From: Erpobdella octoculata
Taxonomy: Eukaryota > Annelida > Clitellata > Hirudinida > Erpobdellidae
Length of the DNA stretch: 64,000 nt
Assembly: GCA_963978895.1 (NCBI GenBank)
Contig: OZ022247.1
Coordinates: 21,674,860 to 21,738,859 of the forward strand
Direction: 5' to 3'
Shown: one piece after another, positions 17,331 to 31,500 of the stretch
How the letters are laid out: every line of letters starts with the position of its first letter
How positions within the stretch are numbered: the stretch's first letter is position 1
Notes under the pieces: model-generated
Seen by the model: only the letters and a program-made list of their open reading frames with translations
Database searches by the model: none
What the model was told of the DNA's origin: nothing
Program-made: the position numbers and the translations under genes

Positions 17331-17511
17331 AAGCATTTCGAAAGTGCTTCCGCTTCTGTTTCCCTGTGATCTCCAATCCCAATTTATACCTCACAGAATT
17401 ACTTCGTTATCTTCTCCAGTTCATCATTCTCGCAGCACATTTCCCCGTGGCGATCTTCGCTTGGTCTCTTTTTGATCCCGCAGTGTCAGACGGGATCACG
17501 GTCGCCTCAAA
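17331..17511. other. Possible 5' UTR or promoter region
   Basis: About 180 bp of moderately GC-richer sequence between the two weak coding candidates. No TATA box could be assigned with confidence. Confidence 0.25.
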
Positions 17512-17832
17512 ATGTCGGCAAATTCATGGTGGGACCTGGTGATCGATGGCATTTGCATCCAGAGTACTAGTAAGTGTGCGTATGTGTGTGTGTGTGTGCG
17601 TGTGCGTGTGGAAATTTGTGTGTTCCGAAGTTGCTAGTAAGATCAAATCCGAGTTCTTTTACAAATTACAACGATTTGGATAAAATGGAACACGAATTTT
17701 CATCTTGATTGCGTTTTTATTTTCTTTGCAGAAATAATTAAAAAGTTTTCGGCGGTTTCAGATATCGATATTCACGGACAATACGTTGACTCTGGTTTAT
17801 TACAACCTTTGGATGAACATCCAAACCTTTGA
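17512..17832 (+). CDS. Candidate two-exon gene for a 52-residue protein (unknown)
   Basis: ATG at 17512 has A at -3 and begins MSANSWWDLVIDGICIQST. The frame meets a consensus donor A|GTAAGT at 17569/17570. A strong acceptor (TTTTTATTTTCTTTGCAG) ends at 17731. Joining 17512-17569 (58 nt) to 17732-17832 (101 nt) keeps the frame and ends at TGA 17830-17832, giving 52 residues. The second exon encodes IIKKFSAVSDIDIHG and ends DEHPNL. The intron is 162 bp with GT repeats. The WDLVID start faintly resembles profilin N-termini (W-x-x-Y-I-D), but the rest does not follow profilin, so I assign no function. The splice signals are the main support. The second exon might instead splice onward before the stop. 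Confidence 0.35.
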
Positions 17833-18898
17833 ACATTTAATATTCCGATATAACAATTGCATCGATACTTCGATAAACTCGGTGGCTCTCTCGTATCAAT
17901 ATTGCCGGCTGGTAGGGATTGGTGTCTGTCTCGTTTGCAGTTTGTACACAGCATATAACATTGCAATTATCTCCATCGAGACCAGCAATCACTGCAACTC
18001 TTCGCAGAAACGGTTTTCTGCATAAAATCATCCACCGATTATAAGTTTTGGCTTCCCGGGGGGGGGGGGGAGGATCGGGCCTACCACCGATTTGGGCGCT
18101 ACAGGGGCATCATGCCCACGACTTTTTTTTACTGACGCTATGCCGGTGCTGGCCATTATCCTCAAAAAAGTCTTTCAAATGAAAAGAAAAATCACTGACA
18201 TAATTAAACGGCCGCAATCTAAAAAAAAAATTAAACGTCAAATAAAACTGCGAGCGTGCACTTGCGTTCACTTCAACCCATCAACATCCTGGTTGTTCAA
18301 TATTTGTGCAGATGCAAATAAAATAATAAAATCGCTTCTTCCATTCGTATCGTCATCGCCGGCGATTACAAACTCGATGTTCTTGCACTCGCCGCGAAAC
18401 CAGCGTGATATACGACCATCCACCTGCTGTCGCACCGCACCGCCAATTCTTCAGTCTTTCACCCGTGCAAGATGCCCTCTGTTAGCCTATGGCGCTGTGG
18501 GTGTTGTCACCGCCGACATCTGCCGACGTTCAGTTGCGTTCTCTCTACCCTTGTTGTTGGCTCTAAAAAACGATTTCTCGGTGTCGGAAATTTTAATGAC
18601 TCTAACTGAATTTAATTTGAAATTTCATTTGTATAGCGCTCTATTATAGACGTAACTAGAGCGTTTGTTAGGTTCCTGTTAGAGTGAATAATTTTTTCGT
18701 TAATTAAAGAAAATAAATCACTTATATTTCAGAGCAATTAAACTCTAAAAATCCCAGCTCAAGTTGATACGATCATATACGCGAATCTCCCAGACTCAAC
18801 AGCTTGATAGATCTGATCTGACCGTTTCATATCAGTCCTTGAATGCTGACGATCTTTTCGTTCATGACGCTGGTCTGGTGTCTGATACTTCTGATAGT
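17833..18898. other. Unassigned DNA between candidate gene and SINE
   Basis: Holds a G11-type homopolymer around 18060 and a GC-richer block at 18340-18560. A 185-codon open frame (18092-18649, non-ATG start) has no domain, no periodicity and no splice context that I trust. I see no gene. Confidence 0.5.
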
Positions 18899-19225
18899 GG
18901 CGCCGTAGCACAGTGGTGAAAGCAGTTATGCTATCATCCTGCCGTCGTGGGTTCAAATCTCAGTCACGGCGAGGCGTAATTCCGTTGAGCAAGGAATTCA
19001 CTCACACTGCTCAGGCCAACTCAGCCTTTCATCCTTCACTGGTCGATGAATGAGTACCAGTTTCACGACTGGGATGTAATAGGGTTCGGCACATTCCGAT
19101 TTCGGAGACACGTGCGGGTGGCAGGTAACACTGTGTGATCCCATATGCACTAGCAGTTCCCGGCGCTGCTGGGGTATTAACTGATATACGAAGTAGCGCC
19201 CTAATGTTATACATTTACATTTTAT
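18899..19225 (+). mobile_element. tRNA-derived SINE, family S1, copy 1
   Basis: The head GGCGCCGTAGCACAGTGG contains the A box, and GGTTCAAATCTC is the B box about 45 bp later. It is followed by a conserved body (GAGCAAGGAATTCACTCA, then GGCCAACTCAGCCTTTCATC) and a tail ending in ATGTTATACATTTACA. A second copy at 62.7 kb shares head and body, which confirms a dispersed family. The body motif GAGCAAGG...CTCACACTGCTC resembles the widespread GAGCAAGGCAC element of animal SINEs. The 3' end is approximate. Confidence 0.8.
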
Positions 19226-19373
19226 TTATTTACTTCTACTACTCTTCTGTTAAGCTTCTGGACATAATCAAGCGCAGATTGTTCCCGGTGTTTCTCTTGA
19301 CGAACCTGCCACGCTAATGACATCTTGATTGATTGTTGTGTGTCGCACCTTTCAACAGGCGGTGTACTTTATC
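19226..19373. other. Short spacer, nothing recognised
   Basis: Non-repetitive DNA between the SINE and a microsatellite, with no coding signal. Confidence 0.5.
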
Positions 19374-19545
19374 TTCATCTTCATCTTCATATTCATAATA
19401 ACCATCCCCATTTTCATCATCATCACCATCTTCATCATCTTTATCATCACCATCCTCATCTTTATCATCATCACCATCCTCCTCCTCCTCCTCCTCATCA
19501 TCATCATCATCATCATCATCATCACCACGACCATTATCATTCAAA
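19366..19545. repeat. (ATC)n/(CTC)n compound microsatellite
   Basis: Imperfect CATCTT/CATCAT/CCTCCT repeats. All associated His-rich, Ile-rich or Asp/Glu-rich open frames are treated as repeat shadows. Confidence 0.95.
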
Positions 19546-21545
19546 TTTCGTTTTTTTTAACAACTTGCTAAAAACTTCAACGGTTCTAATGAGTGAATTG
19601 TCCCCAGTCTTGACTACTCAGACTCTCTCCTGCAAAAAACATCTCTATAACCAACACACGGATGCTACAAAGAGTTGAACATCATCGCCTCCGCCTAATG
19701 TTCCCTTCAACTGCCGAGCTCATCGGCTCTCTTTCGGCATGCTCAACGACGTCAAATACCTTCCTTTAAAACACCGAAACAACCTCAAACTTGCCGGCAT
19801 AGCCATATTAGTATATAAGATCCATTCTACGAGCCGACAAACATGCCTGTTTCCTTCATGTGCTACACCACGAATCAGCACGCTCACAGCGTTCATCTTC
19901 TTCCAACACATCCTTCAAGTCTCCGAACGGTGATCAAGTATCGACCAACGTGCTTCCAACGTCGGCACTCCAACCGTTCGGAACGCCATTCCACATTGGA
20001 ACCTCGTCTCTCCTCTAGCTTACTCAGTGAGTGCAGGTTAATGAAATTTGAATTGAAAAACAGTTCAACTCTGATTCGTTGACGTTACAAGGCTCTTTAG
20101 AAAATTAGAAATAAAATACTCCTAGTGTGCGTGTGTGTATGTGTGTATGTGTACGTGTATGAGTGTATGCGCGTGTGTGTGAGTGCGAGTTAGTTTTTGA
20201 ATCTGTTTAACTAACTTCTTCCGTTTTGCTGACCTCTCACGAGCTTTCTTTGGTGGAAAGTTTCGAATCCCAGACGCCGAGTCGGTGCAGACCGCGACAC
20301 GAGACACTCAGCTAATTGCTCTGCTTTTAAATTTCAGCTTTGAGTTGAGTGAAAATTTATTTTTGTTTTCGCCGATAAAAACAATCTTTCAAATTGTTTT
20401 TTTCACTCTTTGAACAAATTTTCCGAAGATGGAAAAAACAAAAAATCGAATTAATTCGCCATTAGCAACAGTTTGAAGATTTTTCCAGAAATTTTTCCTT
20501 TGAGAATCTCTTTATTTTTAATTATTTTACATTTTATGAAAGAAGTTCCTGTATTAAATTTTTTTATAAAACACAATAATTATATAAATAATTATTATAT
20601 ATAAATTTTTATTATATATAATAATATAATTATATTATATATATATATATATTATATATATATATATGTGTTTCTTTGTGTATATGTTTGTATGTATGTA
20701 CGTCTGTATGTATGTGTGTATGTATGAATAGATCAAGATTTGTTTAGAAAATTTAAAAAAGTTTAATTATAATTGTTTTCAATTTTTATCATATTAAGAA
20801 TAATTTTATTAATTTAATAATTTTTGGGCGATAAATAAAATCTAGAAAAATGTAAACTATTTAAAATCATTTCACTCGATTACTAATAAATTCATAATCA
20901 GTCAATAAGAGTTTAAATCTCATAAATAAAACCCGAAACAAACAAAACATTAAATTGAACCCACCAGACCAAGAAGGATATCTTCTCCAATAGCGGAACA
21001 GTTACGCTCGATTTCAACGCTTCCTCCTTTTAAATGGAATCTTCCAGTTGCCGCCTGTGTGCAAGTCTATGCACGTGTCGCACGTGAGTTTATGCGTACG
21101 CACGCACACACGCACACACGCACGCACAGACACACAGACATGTCTATGATGATATCAGGTCTTCCTATATTTTTTTACTTCCTTCTTATCTCCGTGCAGA
21201 CAAACGTTCGAGAGACAAGATATGGAATCAGAAGAGAGTAAATCAATCTGGTATTCTAGGTACTTAAGCTGTGAGTTATTTTCAGCGATATTTTCATTTA
21301 TTATTACTATTATTACTATTATTATACATTATACAGTTTTATGTTAATAATACAATAAACAACAATTCAAGTTTTTTTGTTCAAGTGACATTTAATTAAT
21401 TCTTTTATTATATTTTGGAGGGATAATTCCGACTCAGTCCTGTGGCTCACGTGAAGCCAGTTTGTCTGAATCTGTCCCAGGTGCCCCATAAAGATGACAT
21501 AAGTATAAGCTACGTAGCTGGACAATAATCAGCTGATTTATTTAT
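19546..21545. other. 2-kb region without a supported gene
   Basis: Contains a GC-richer segment at 19680-20030 with short frames on both strands but no recognisable domain, a GT-rich tract (20124-20200), AT-repeat islands (20580-20700) and a CA/CG-rich tract (21098-21140). At 20225-20330 the minus strand has TAGCTGAGTG and GGATTCGAAAC about 45 bp apart, a possible decayed SINE head. None is strong enough for a gene call. Confidence 0.5.
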
Positions 21546-21745
21546 NNNNNNNNNNNNNNNNNNNNNNNNNNNNNNNNNNNNNNNNNNNNNNNNNNNNNNN
21601 NNNNNNNNNNNNNNNNNNNNNNNNNNNNNNNNNNNNNNNNNNNNNNNNNNNNNNNNNNNNNNNNNNNNNNNNNNNNNNNNNNNNNNNNNNNNNNNNNNNN
21701 NNNNNNNNNNNNNNNNNNNNNNNNNNNNNNNNNNNNNNNNNNNNN
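21546..21745. other. Assembly gap (200 N)
   Basis: Exactly 200 N characters, probably a placeholder of arbitrary size. The right flank begins in a GAT-rich microsatellite, a likely reason for the break. Confidence 1.
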
Positions 21746-21789
21746 AACGGGCAATTATGTCGTGTTTATGACGTTGCGAGTTCTGGTGG

Positions 21790-22180
21790 TGATGATAGTG
21801 ATGACGATAGTTATGATGATGATGATGATGGTGATGACGATGATCCAGATTATAGCAGTGTCCTTGTTAATGACGGCAGCGAGATTGATGATAATTATAA
21901 AGAGGGATACGATCGCACACACACACACACATACGCACACGGGACTGCCCAAATTACTGAACACGGGTGAATTTAAGGGGCTCGTAACTTTGTGATTTTC
22001 CCCTCCGATGTTGTCACCATCACCACCATTTTTTATTGCAGTCACCAAGACGATCTTTGTCGTCATCATCATCATAACCGCTTCCTTAATCCCTGTTATT
22101 ATCATCACCATCGTCATCATTGTCATCATGGTCATCATCATCAACATCGTCATCATTGTCATCAGCAGTATCATCATCAT

Positions 22181-22227
<47 letters not shown>

Positions 22228-22235
22228 CATCATTG
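21790..22235. repeat. GAT/ATC-rich microsatellites with a (CA)n tract
   Basis: GATGAT-type repeats from about 21790, a short (CA)n at 21918-21940 and a long (ATC)n at 22050-22230. Open frames through it encode runs of Met, Asp, His or Ile and are not called. Confidence 0.95.
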
Positions 22236-22515
22236 GCACACCTGAAAAACTTCGATTCACCTGCTAGGGCTGTCCTCAAAGAATGACCCCATATACCCCC
22301 AGTTGGGTGGACTTGACATTTAATTCCACTCCCCCGTTCACGCTTACAGGTCTGTGTGCGATGATAAGAAAGAAATATCTCCAATAGGTCATCGACCCCC
22401 GTACACGAAACTTCCAAGTAGTTATTCTCTTTCTTTTTTTTCTCTTTCTTTTTTTCTTTCTTTTTTCCTTTCAATTATTTATTTTTCCTACTTAATTATT
22501 ATCCTTTCAAAGACA

Positions 22516-25514
<2,999 letters not shown>

Positions 25515-26625
25515 AGTGAGTGAGTGAGTGAGTGAGTGAGTGAGTGAGTGAGTGAGTGAGTGAGTGAGTGAGTGAGTGAGTGAGTGAGTGAGTGAGTGAG
25601 TGAGTGAGTGAGTGAGTGAGTGAGTGAGTGAGTGAGTGAGTGAGTGAGTGAGTGAGTGAGTGAGTGAGTGAGTGAGTGAGTGAGTGAGTGAGTGAGTGAG
25701 TGAGTGAGTGAGTGAGTGAGTGAGTGAGTGAGTGAGTGAGTGAGTGAGTGAGTGAGTGAGTGAGTGAGTGAGTGAGTGAGTGAGTGAGTGAGTGAGTGAG
25801 TGAGTGAGTGAGTGAGTGAGTGAGTGAGTGAGTGAGTGAGTGAGTGAGTGAGTGAGTGAGTGAGTGAGTGAGTGAGTGAGTGAGTGAGTGAGTGAGTGAG
25901 TGAGTGAGTGAGTGAGTGAGTGAGTGAGTGAGTGAGTGAGTGAGTGAGTGAGTGAGTGAGTGAGTGAGTGAGTGAGTGAGTGAGTGAGTGAGTGAGTGAG
26001 TGAGTGAGTGAGTGAGTGAGTGAGTGAGTGAGTGAGTGAGTGAGTGAGTGAGTGAGTGAGTGAGTGAGTGAGTGAGTGAGTGAGTGAGTGAGTGAGTGAG
26101 TGAGTGAGTGAGTGAGTGAGTGAGTGAGTGAGTGAGTGAGTGAGTGAGTGAGTGAGTGAGTGAGTGAGTGAGTGAGTGAGTGAGTGAGTGAGTGAGTGAG
26201 TGAGTGAGTGAGTGAGTGAGTGAGTGAGTGAGTGAGTGAGTGAGTGAGTGAGTGAGTGAGTGAGTGAGTGAGTGAGTGAGTGAGTGAGTGAGTGAGTGAG
26301 TGAGTGAGTGAGTGAGTGAGTGAGTGAGTGAGTGAGTGAGTGAGTGAGTGAGTGAGTGAGTGAGTGAGTGAGTGAGTGAGTGAGTGAGTGAGTGAGTGAG
26401 TGAGTGAGTGAGTGAGTGAGTGAGTGAGTGAGTGAGTGAGTGAGTGAGTGAGTGAGTGAGTGAGTGAGTGAGTGAGTGAGTGAGTGAGTGAGTGAGTGAG
26501 TGAGTGAGTGAGTGAGTGAGTGAGTGAGTGAGTGAGTGAGTGAGTGAGTGAGTGAGTGAGTGAGTGAGTGAGTGAGTGAGTGAGTGAGTGAGTGAGTGAG
26601 TGAGTGAGTGAGTGAGTGAGTGAGA
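25515..26625. repeat. (TGAG)n tetranucleotide array, 1.1 kb
   Basis: About 277 apparently uninterrupted TGAG units, no substitution seen across 1,111 bp. The plus strand has TGA in every frame through it, so it cannot encode protein on that strand. Such length and purity indicate recent expansion or collapse of a still longer tract. Confidence 0.99.
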
Positions 26626-28344
26626 TTATACGTTATTCAACAGTTAGATGGCACAGACCAGCATGGCTGGTTTCAGACGGTCGTGCGTTAAAGATTTACG
26701 TGGCATATTTCGAAGCACTTGTTCTCTCTGAAAACAAAATTTTCCACGTGCATGGCTATGTATGTGCATTATGTATGTGCGTGTGTTTATGTACACGTGT
26801 GTGCGTGTGTGTCAATTAAATAAAGTTTTCTTTCAATTGAAAACAATTTTCAGACACAAGCTTCACGTAAAGACTTAAACATTAAATCATTAAATAATTA
26901 AAACACGTATACAAATAAACGTAAATGCTGATAAACATATATGCAATTATTCATTCATCCAATTAAACACATATGCAACGGACGATATATGGAATGAAGC
27001 ATGTATGCAATTAAACACGCATGCAATTATATAGAATTTATTTTCCACCCACTCCGATATTCACAAACATAAGATCAAGTTACGAAAACAAAAAATTTTA
27101 AACATGGCGAAAAACGGAAGCGGAAGAGCGTCCTTCAGAGATGGCATTAAAACATAAAAATGACTTTTTGCGATTTTCAATTCCTGCCGATAAAAACAGA
27201 GAAAAGACAGGAAAAAATTACTGCCACAAGTTTTTTGTCATTTCAAGCAAGCAGGTTTCGTGCTGGAGTGTTCAGAAGACAATCTTGCTTAGATGTTTGT
27301 TATTGTTTTTTTTTATTCCTTTTTCAGATTTTACTACGTTTTAGTGATTCATTAACATATAACTAGTTTGGTCAAACCATGGACTCCTATATACTACCTC
27401 CTGGACGAGAATGCAAGCGTGTGCGTGTGCACATGCTGTACGAGCCGAGGCTATAGTCAAACTGTACGGAATCATTAGCTATTAGTAGTGTGTATCAGTG
27501 GTTTGTGACAGAATTAACATATCGGTTTCTTATAGTTTTATTTGTGCACAATGAGATTTTGTGTGCGACGCCATCATCATCTTATAAAGTATTAACATAC
27601 ATTAGCATATGCAAATATTTTACTTACAATATAATAAACATGATGATGTAGAATAACAAGCGTTCATCTTCCACGGTTAGTCAATTTTAATATCAAAATA
27701 AACAATCCCTTGTTGTCGCCATGGTGACACACGCTCGTTTGTGCGTGTATGTGTGTGTGTTTGCGTGTGCGTGGAAACACACAAAAAATTCAATAAACAG
27801 ATATAAATCACACCCATCCTCTTGTTGAGCCGGTTGTGAAATATTGATGGCGCGCGGCCTACTTATGATTTCCCCTGTCATCCACCTGCTGTGAATTTAT
27901 GCCTCAAACCTAATTGAAAGATACGAATTGAACGTCGCTTTCTAATCGAGTCACTGAAATTTCCTACGAAAAGGGGAACGCCCTAGTACCACTAAGACAT
28001 GGATCGTTGGCTTTAGGAGAATCCGCTCACCCTAGATTTGAAAAAAAAAATGGTATTGAAGCGAATTGTGGAAAAGAAATTAAGGGAGCAGGGAAAGCGA
28101 ATTGTGGGAGGGGCAAATTATCCAGACTAGAGCCCTGTGCGAGCTAATTTTTTAAGGTTTGTTCCATGTCACAGGTACAAAATCCGAAGTTTGACCCGGA
28201 CTGACCCGTCCCAACTTAGGAATTTGACCCATCGTTTACCTTATTATACCAACCAGCCACGTGCACGGCTCTGATACGGATGTATCCCGGTCAGCAATTA
28301 AAATGTTTAACGGTTTTGTTTGGTTTTTTTCAATATTCGAATGT
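26626..28344. other. 1.7-kb region, no supported gene
   Basis: Holds short GT-rich stretches (26760-26815, 27420-27440, 27740-27775) and otherwise AT-rich DNA. A tiny ATGGCGAAAAAC frame at 27104 ends after 17 codons. Nothing else recognised. Confidence 0.5.
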
Positions 28345-29018
28345 TTAATTTATAATTACAATTTTAATTGTATGAAATTATTACAATTTATAATGACAAT
28401 TTTAATTGTACGAAATTATTACAATTTATTATGACAATTTTAATTGTACGAAATTATTACAATTTATAATGACAATTTTAATTGTATGAAATTATTACAA
28501 TTTATAATGACAATTTTAATTGTACGAACTTATTACAATTTATAATGACAATTTTAATTGTATGAAATTATTACAATTTATAATGACAATTTTAATTGTA
28601 TGAAATTATTACAATTTATAATGACAATTTTAATTGTATGAAATTATTACAATTTATAATGGCAATTTTAATTGTATGAAATTATTACAATTTATAATGA
28701 CAATTTTATTTGTATGAGATTATTACAATTTATAATGACAATTTTAATTGTACGAAATTATTACAATTTATAATGACAATTTTAATTGTACGAAATTATT
28801 ACAATTTATAATGACAATTTTAATTGTACGAAATTATTACAATTTATAATGACAATTTTAATTGTACGAAATTATTACAATTTATAATGACAATTTTAAT
28901 TGTACGAAATTATTACAATTTATAATGACAATTTTAATTGTACGAAATTATTACAATTTATAATGACAATTTTAATTGTACGAAATTATTACAATTTATA
29001 ATGACAATTTTAATTGTA
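28345..29018. repeat. 38-bp AT-rich minisatellite, ~17 copies
   Basis: The unit contains ACAATTTATAATGAC followed by AATTTTAATTGTAYG, with exact 38-bp spacing (for example 28801 and 28839). Variants TATG and TACG are clustered: the right half is almost uniform (TACG) and the left half mixed, which suggests recent expansion from the right end. The unit is rich in near-palindromic ATTATAAATT/AATTTTAATTG stretches. Confidence 0.95.
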
Positions 29019-29799
29019 TGACGAAATGTTCGTTCAGAGACGATGTGCCTTTGAATTGATAACAGGAAGAAGAATTTCAGTTGAGAACCTAATTGGCGGC
29101 ATGATTATTATATCATACTCGCCAGACTCAACAAAAAAGAACTGAAATTAATCGTTTTTATTTCTACTTTAAATTGAACAAATCTTTTCAAATTTTAAAT
29201 TTTAAAATAGGACAACATACACCCCTTATTAATAAAACCCGCTGACCCTACCACCCACGGGTGAACAGCCTCTGCCCTTCGGGTTCTCCCCAATTCTCCT
29301 TCTTCCCCATTTAGGACAAATTTGTCATCAAAAGCGTTTCTCGCACAGTACATTAATGTCCCTTACAGAAACATTTCCTAAGAACTTTTCTTTCTTCTCC
29401 ACTGATCATAGGAGATTGTAAATGGATTTCTAGAATTTTTTTCAGCAGGGAAAAATGCTGGACGTAGGCGCATGTCGCCATGTTGTTCTGAAAGAACGAA
29501 CGAACGGACGAACGAACGAACGAAAAAATGAACGAACGAACGAACGAATGAACGAGCGAACGAACGAACGATGTATCGATCGAGCGAACAATTGAGTAAA
29601 AACATTTCCGATTGACCGATAAAAATTTATCATGACAGGTTATTGATAGTACAAAAAACAGAAACGCAAAACAACATCAAGATTGAAGCGTCTAAAACTT
29701 GGTTTCTATTTATTTTTTTATAGTAAACTTGAAACCATCGTTTAAGAGCTTGGTTATAAATCACATTTTTAATACAAAGAATTTTATGCAGAATTTATT
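29019..29799. other. Spacer with a degenerate (GAAC)n tract
   Basis: GAACGAACGAAC-type repeats with ATGA variants at about 29487-29590, otherwise AT-rich. The Arg/Ser/Phe-rich minus-strand frames across it are repeat shadows. Confidence 0.8.
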
Positions 29800-30035
29800 T
29801 ATCGCAACATGCTGCTCGCAGCCCTTCCACTTTATTGCAACATGTTGCATATATTGCTTCCACTTTATTGCAACATGTTGCATATATTGCTTCCACTTTA
29901 TTGCAACATGTTGCATATATTGCTTCCACTTTATTGCAACATGTTGCATATATTGCTTCCACTTTATTGCAACATGCTGCATATATTGCTTCCACTTTAT
30001 TGCAACATGATGCTTGCAGTCCCTTCAACGGAAGC
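29800..30035. repeat. 33-bp satellite with TGCAACATGTTGCA palindrome
   Basis: Head-to-tail 33-bp units (starts of TTTATTGCAACATG at 29831, 29864 and on), each carrying the perfect 14-bp palindrome TGCAACATGTTGCA followed by TATTGCTTCCAC. About five to six units; the last is diverged (ATGATGC). Confidence 0.93.
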
Positions 30036-30070
30036 AACATGTTGCACGCATCCCCTTCAACCGATAGCAA

Positions 30071-30672
30071 TATTTTGCACTTTATTGCAACATTTTGCAC
30101 TTTATTGCAACAATTTGCACTTTATTGCAACATTTTGCACTTTATTGCAACATTTTGCACTTTATTGCAACATTTTGCACTTTATTGCAACATTTTACAC
30201 TTTATTGCAACATTTTGCACTTTATTGCAACATTTTGCACTTTATTGCAACATTTTGCACTTTATTGCAACATTTTGCACTTTATTGCAACATTTTACAC
30301 TTTATTGCAACATTTTGCACTTTATTGCAACATTTTGCACTTTATTGCAACATTTTGCACTTTATTGCAACATTTTGCACTTTATTGCAACATTTTGCAC
30401 TTTATTGCAACATTTTGCACTTTATTGCAACATTTTGCACTTTATTGCAACATTTTGCACTTTATTGCAACATTTTGCACTTTATTGCAACATTTTGCAC
30501 TTTATTGCAACATTTTGCACTTTATTGCAACATTTTGCACTTTATTGCAACATTTTGCACTTTATTGCAACATTTTGCACTTTATTGCAACATTTTGCAC
30601 TTTATTGCAACATTTTGCACTTTATTGCAACATTTTGCACTTTATTGCAACATTTTGCACTTTATTGCAACA
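30071..30672. repeat. 20-bp satellite, ~30 copies, related to the 33-bp array
   Basis: The unit is CTTTATTGCAACATTTTGCA in exact 20-bp register, with rare variants (ACAATTTG, TTTTACAC). It looks like the 33-bp unit minus its TATTGCTTCCAC part and with the palindrome broken (CATTTTG for CATGTTG). All three plus-strand frames stay open because the unit lacks stops and 20 is not a multiple of 3. That yields 330-codon frames which I do not regard as genes. Confidence 0.95.
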
Positions 30673-31186
30673 TGTTGCACACACCACTGTCAAGTTGCAA
30701 CAACATGTTGCACAACCAGCCTCAACACGTGTTCACTTTCCAGAGTGTTAATTCTCAACATTTCAAGCTCAGCTTTTCATTCAGCGCAACATGCTCCATG
30801 AATCATTCAGACGCGTTGAATTGAAATCCAGCCACTCCATCAGTCAATCAGCGGAATAATACTCCGACACAAACGAACCTGGACATATTTGACGGACGTC
30901 ATGAAATGGTGTCATTGTCACGTCATGCATGTTAACGTCATATATGGGGCGTGAAGGGGGAGGGTTCGTTCGATATGTTTGACCTTTCTATTTATAGCAC
31001 GGAAGTTCAAAGTTCTTTACAATTTGTACGGTTATTTAATGCAATGGTACCCGAATTAATCTATAGCAAGATTGGTTCTCACGGCTGAAGTAATCGCAAA
31101 TTATGCGACTGTTTTGGAAAAAAATTAAAATTATGTTTGAAATTATTATTATTCAAAATTTAAGATCACTCATGATTAGTTGGTGA
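30673..31186. other. Spacer, no gene seen
   Basis: Non-repetitive sequence after the satellite, with one more GCAACATGTTGCAC motif at about 30700. No coding signal. Confidence 0.5.
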
Positions 31187-31416
31187 TACATTTTTTTTTA
31201 ATTTATTAAGAAAACAAGTAAAGGAAAAAACGAGTTTTTCAACACAAACTTTTATTTCAATACACTCGATTTAGAAATACGAAAGAAGTTCAAATTAGGT
31301 TTTTTTAATTGAATTATGTATTGTCATCCAATATAAAGTTCTGCTGAAAGTTTCAGCTTCCTAGCTAGTCAAAAAGCTGGTTAAATTTTACTTGCAAGAT
31401 TTGCGAACAGAGAAAG

Positions 31417-31468
<52 letters not shown>

Positions 31469-31500
31469 AGATTGTAACCTAATATAAAGTTTGTAAAAAC
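31187..31500 (+). mobile_element. Dispersed repeat family F, copy 1 (Helitron-3'-like relative)
   Basis: Shares AAAGGAAAAAACGAG, TGTATTGTCATCCAATA (from 31317) and AGCTTCCTAGCTAGTCAAAA with an inverted copy at 35.6-35.8 kb. TGTATTGTCATCCA also occurs in the 3' half of the Helitron-like shell (16544). It continues into a (CA)n tract (31421-31463). Ends are not defined. Confidence 0.65.

Noticed and set aside
17512..17569. Profilin first exon
   Set aside because: WDLVID resembles the profilin start, but the following exon does not continue as profilin.
18092..18649. 185-codon plus-strand frame
   Set aside because: Non-ATG start, no domain, starts after a G homopolymer, no supporting splice signals.
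21542..21754. Open frame over the N gap
   Set aside because: Artefact of undetermined bases.
28345..29018. CRISPR array
   Set aside because: The 38-bp units are directly adjacent without unique spacers, and the genome is eukaryotic.
29809..30824. 330-codon open frames over the 20-bp/33-bp satellites
   Set aside because: All three plus-strand frames are open simply because the unit has no stops; translation is a 20-residue reiteration with no other coding evidence.
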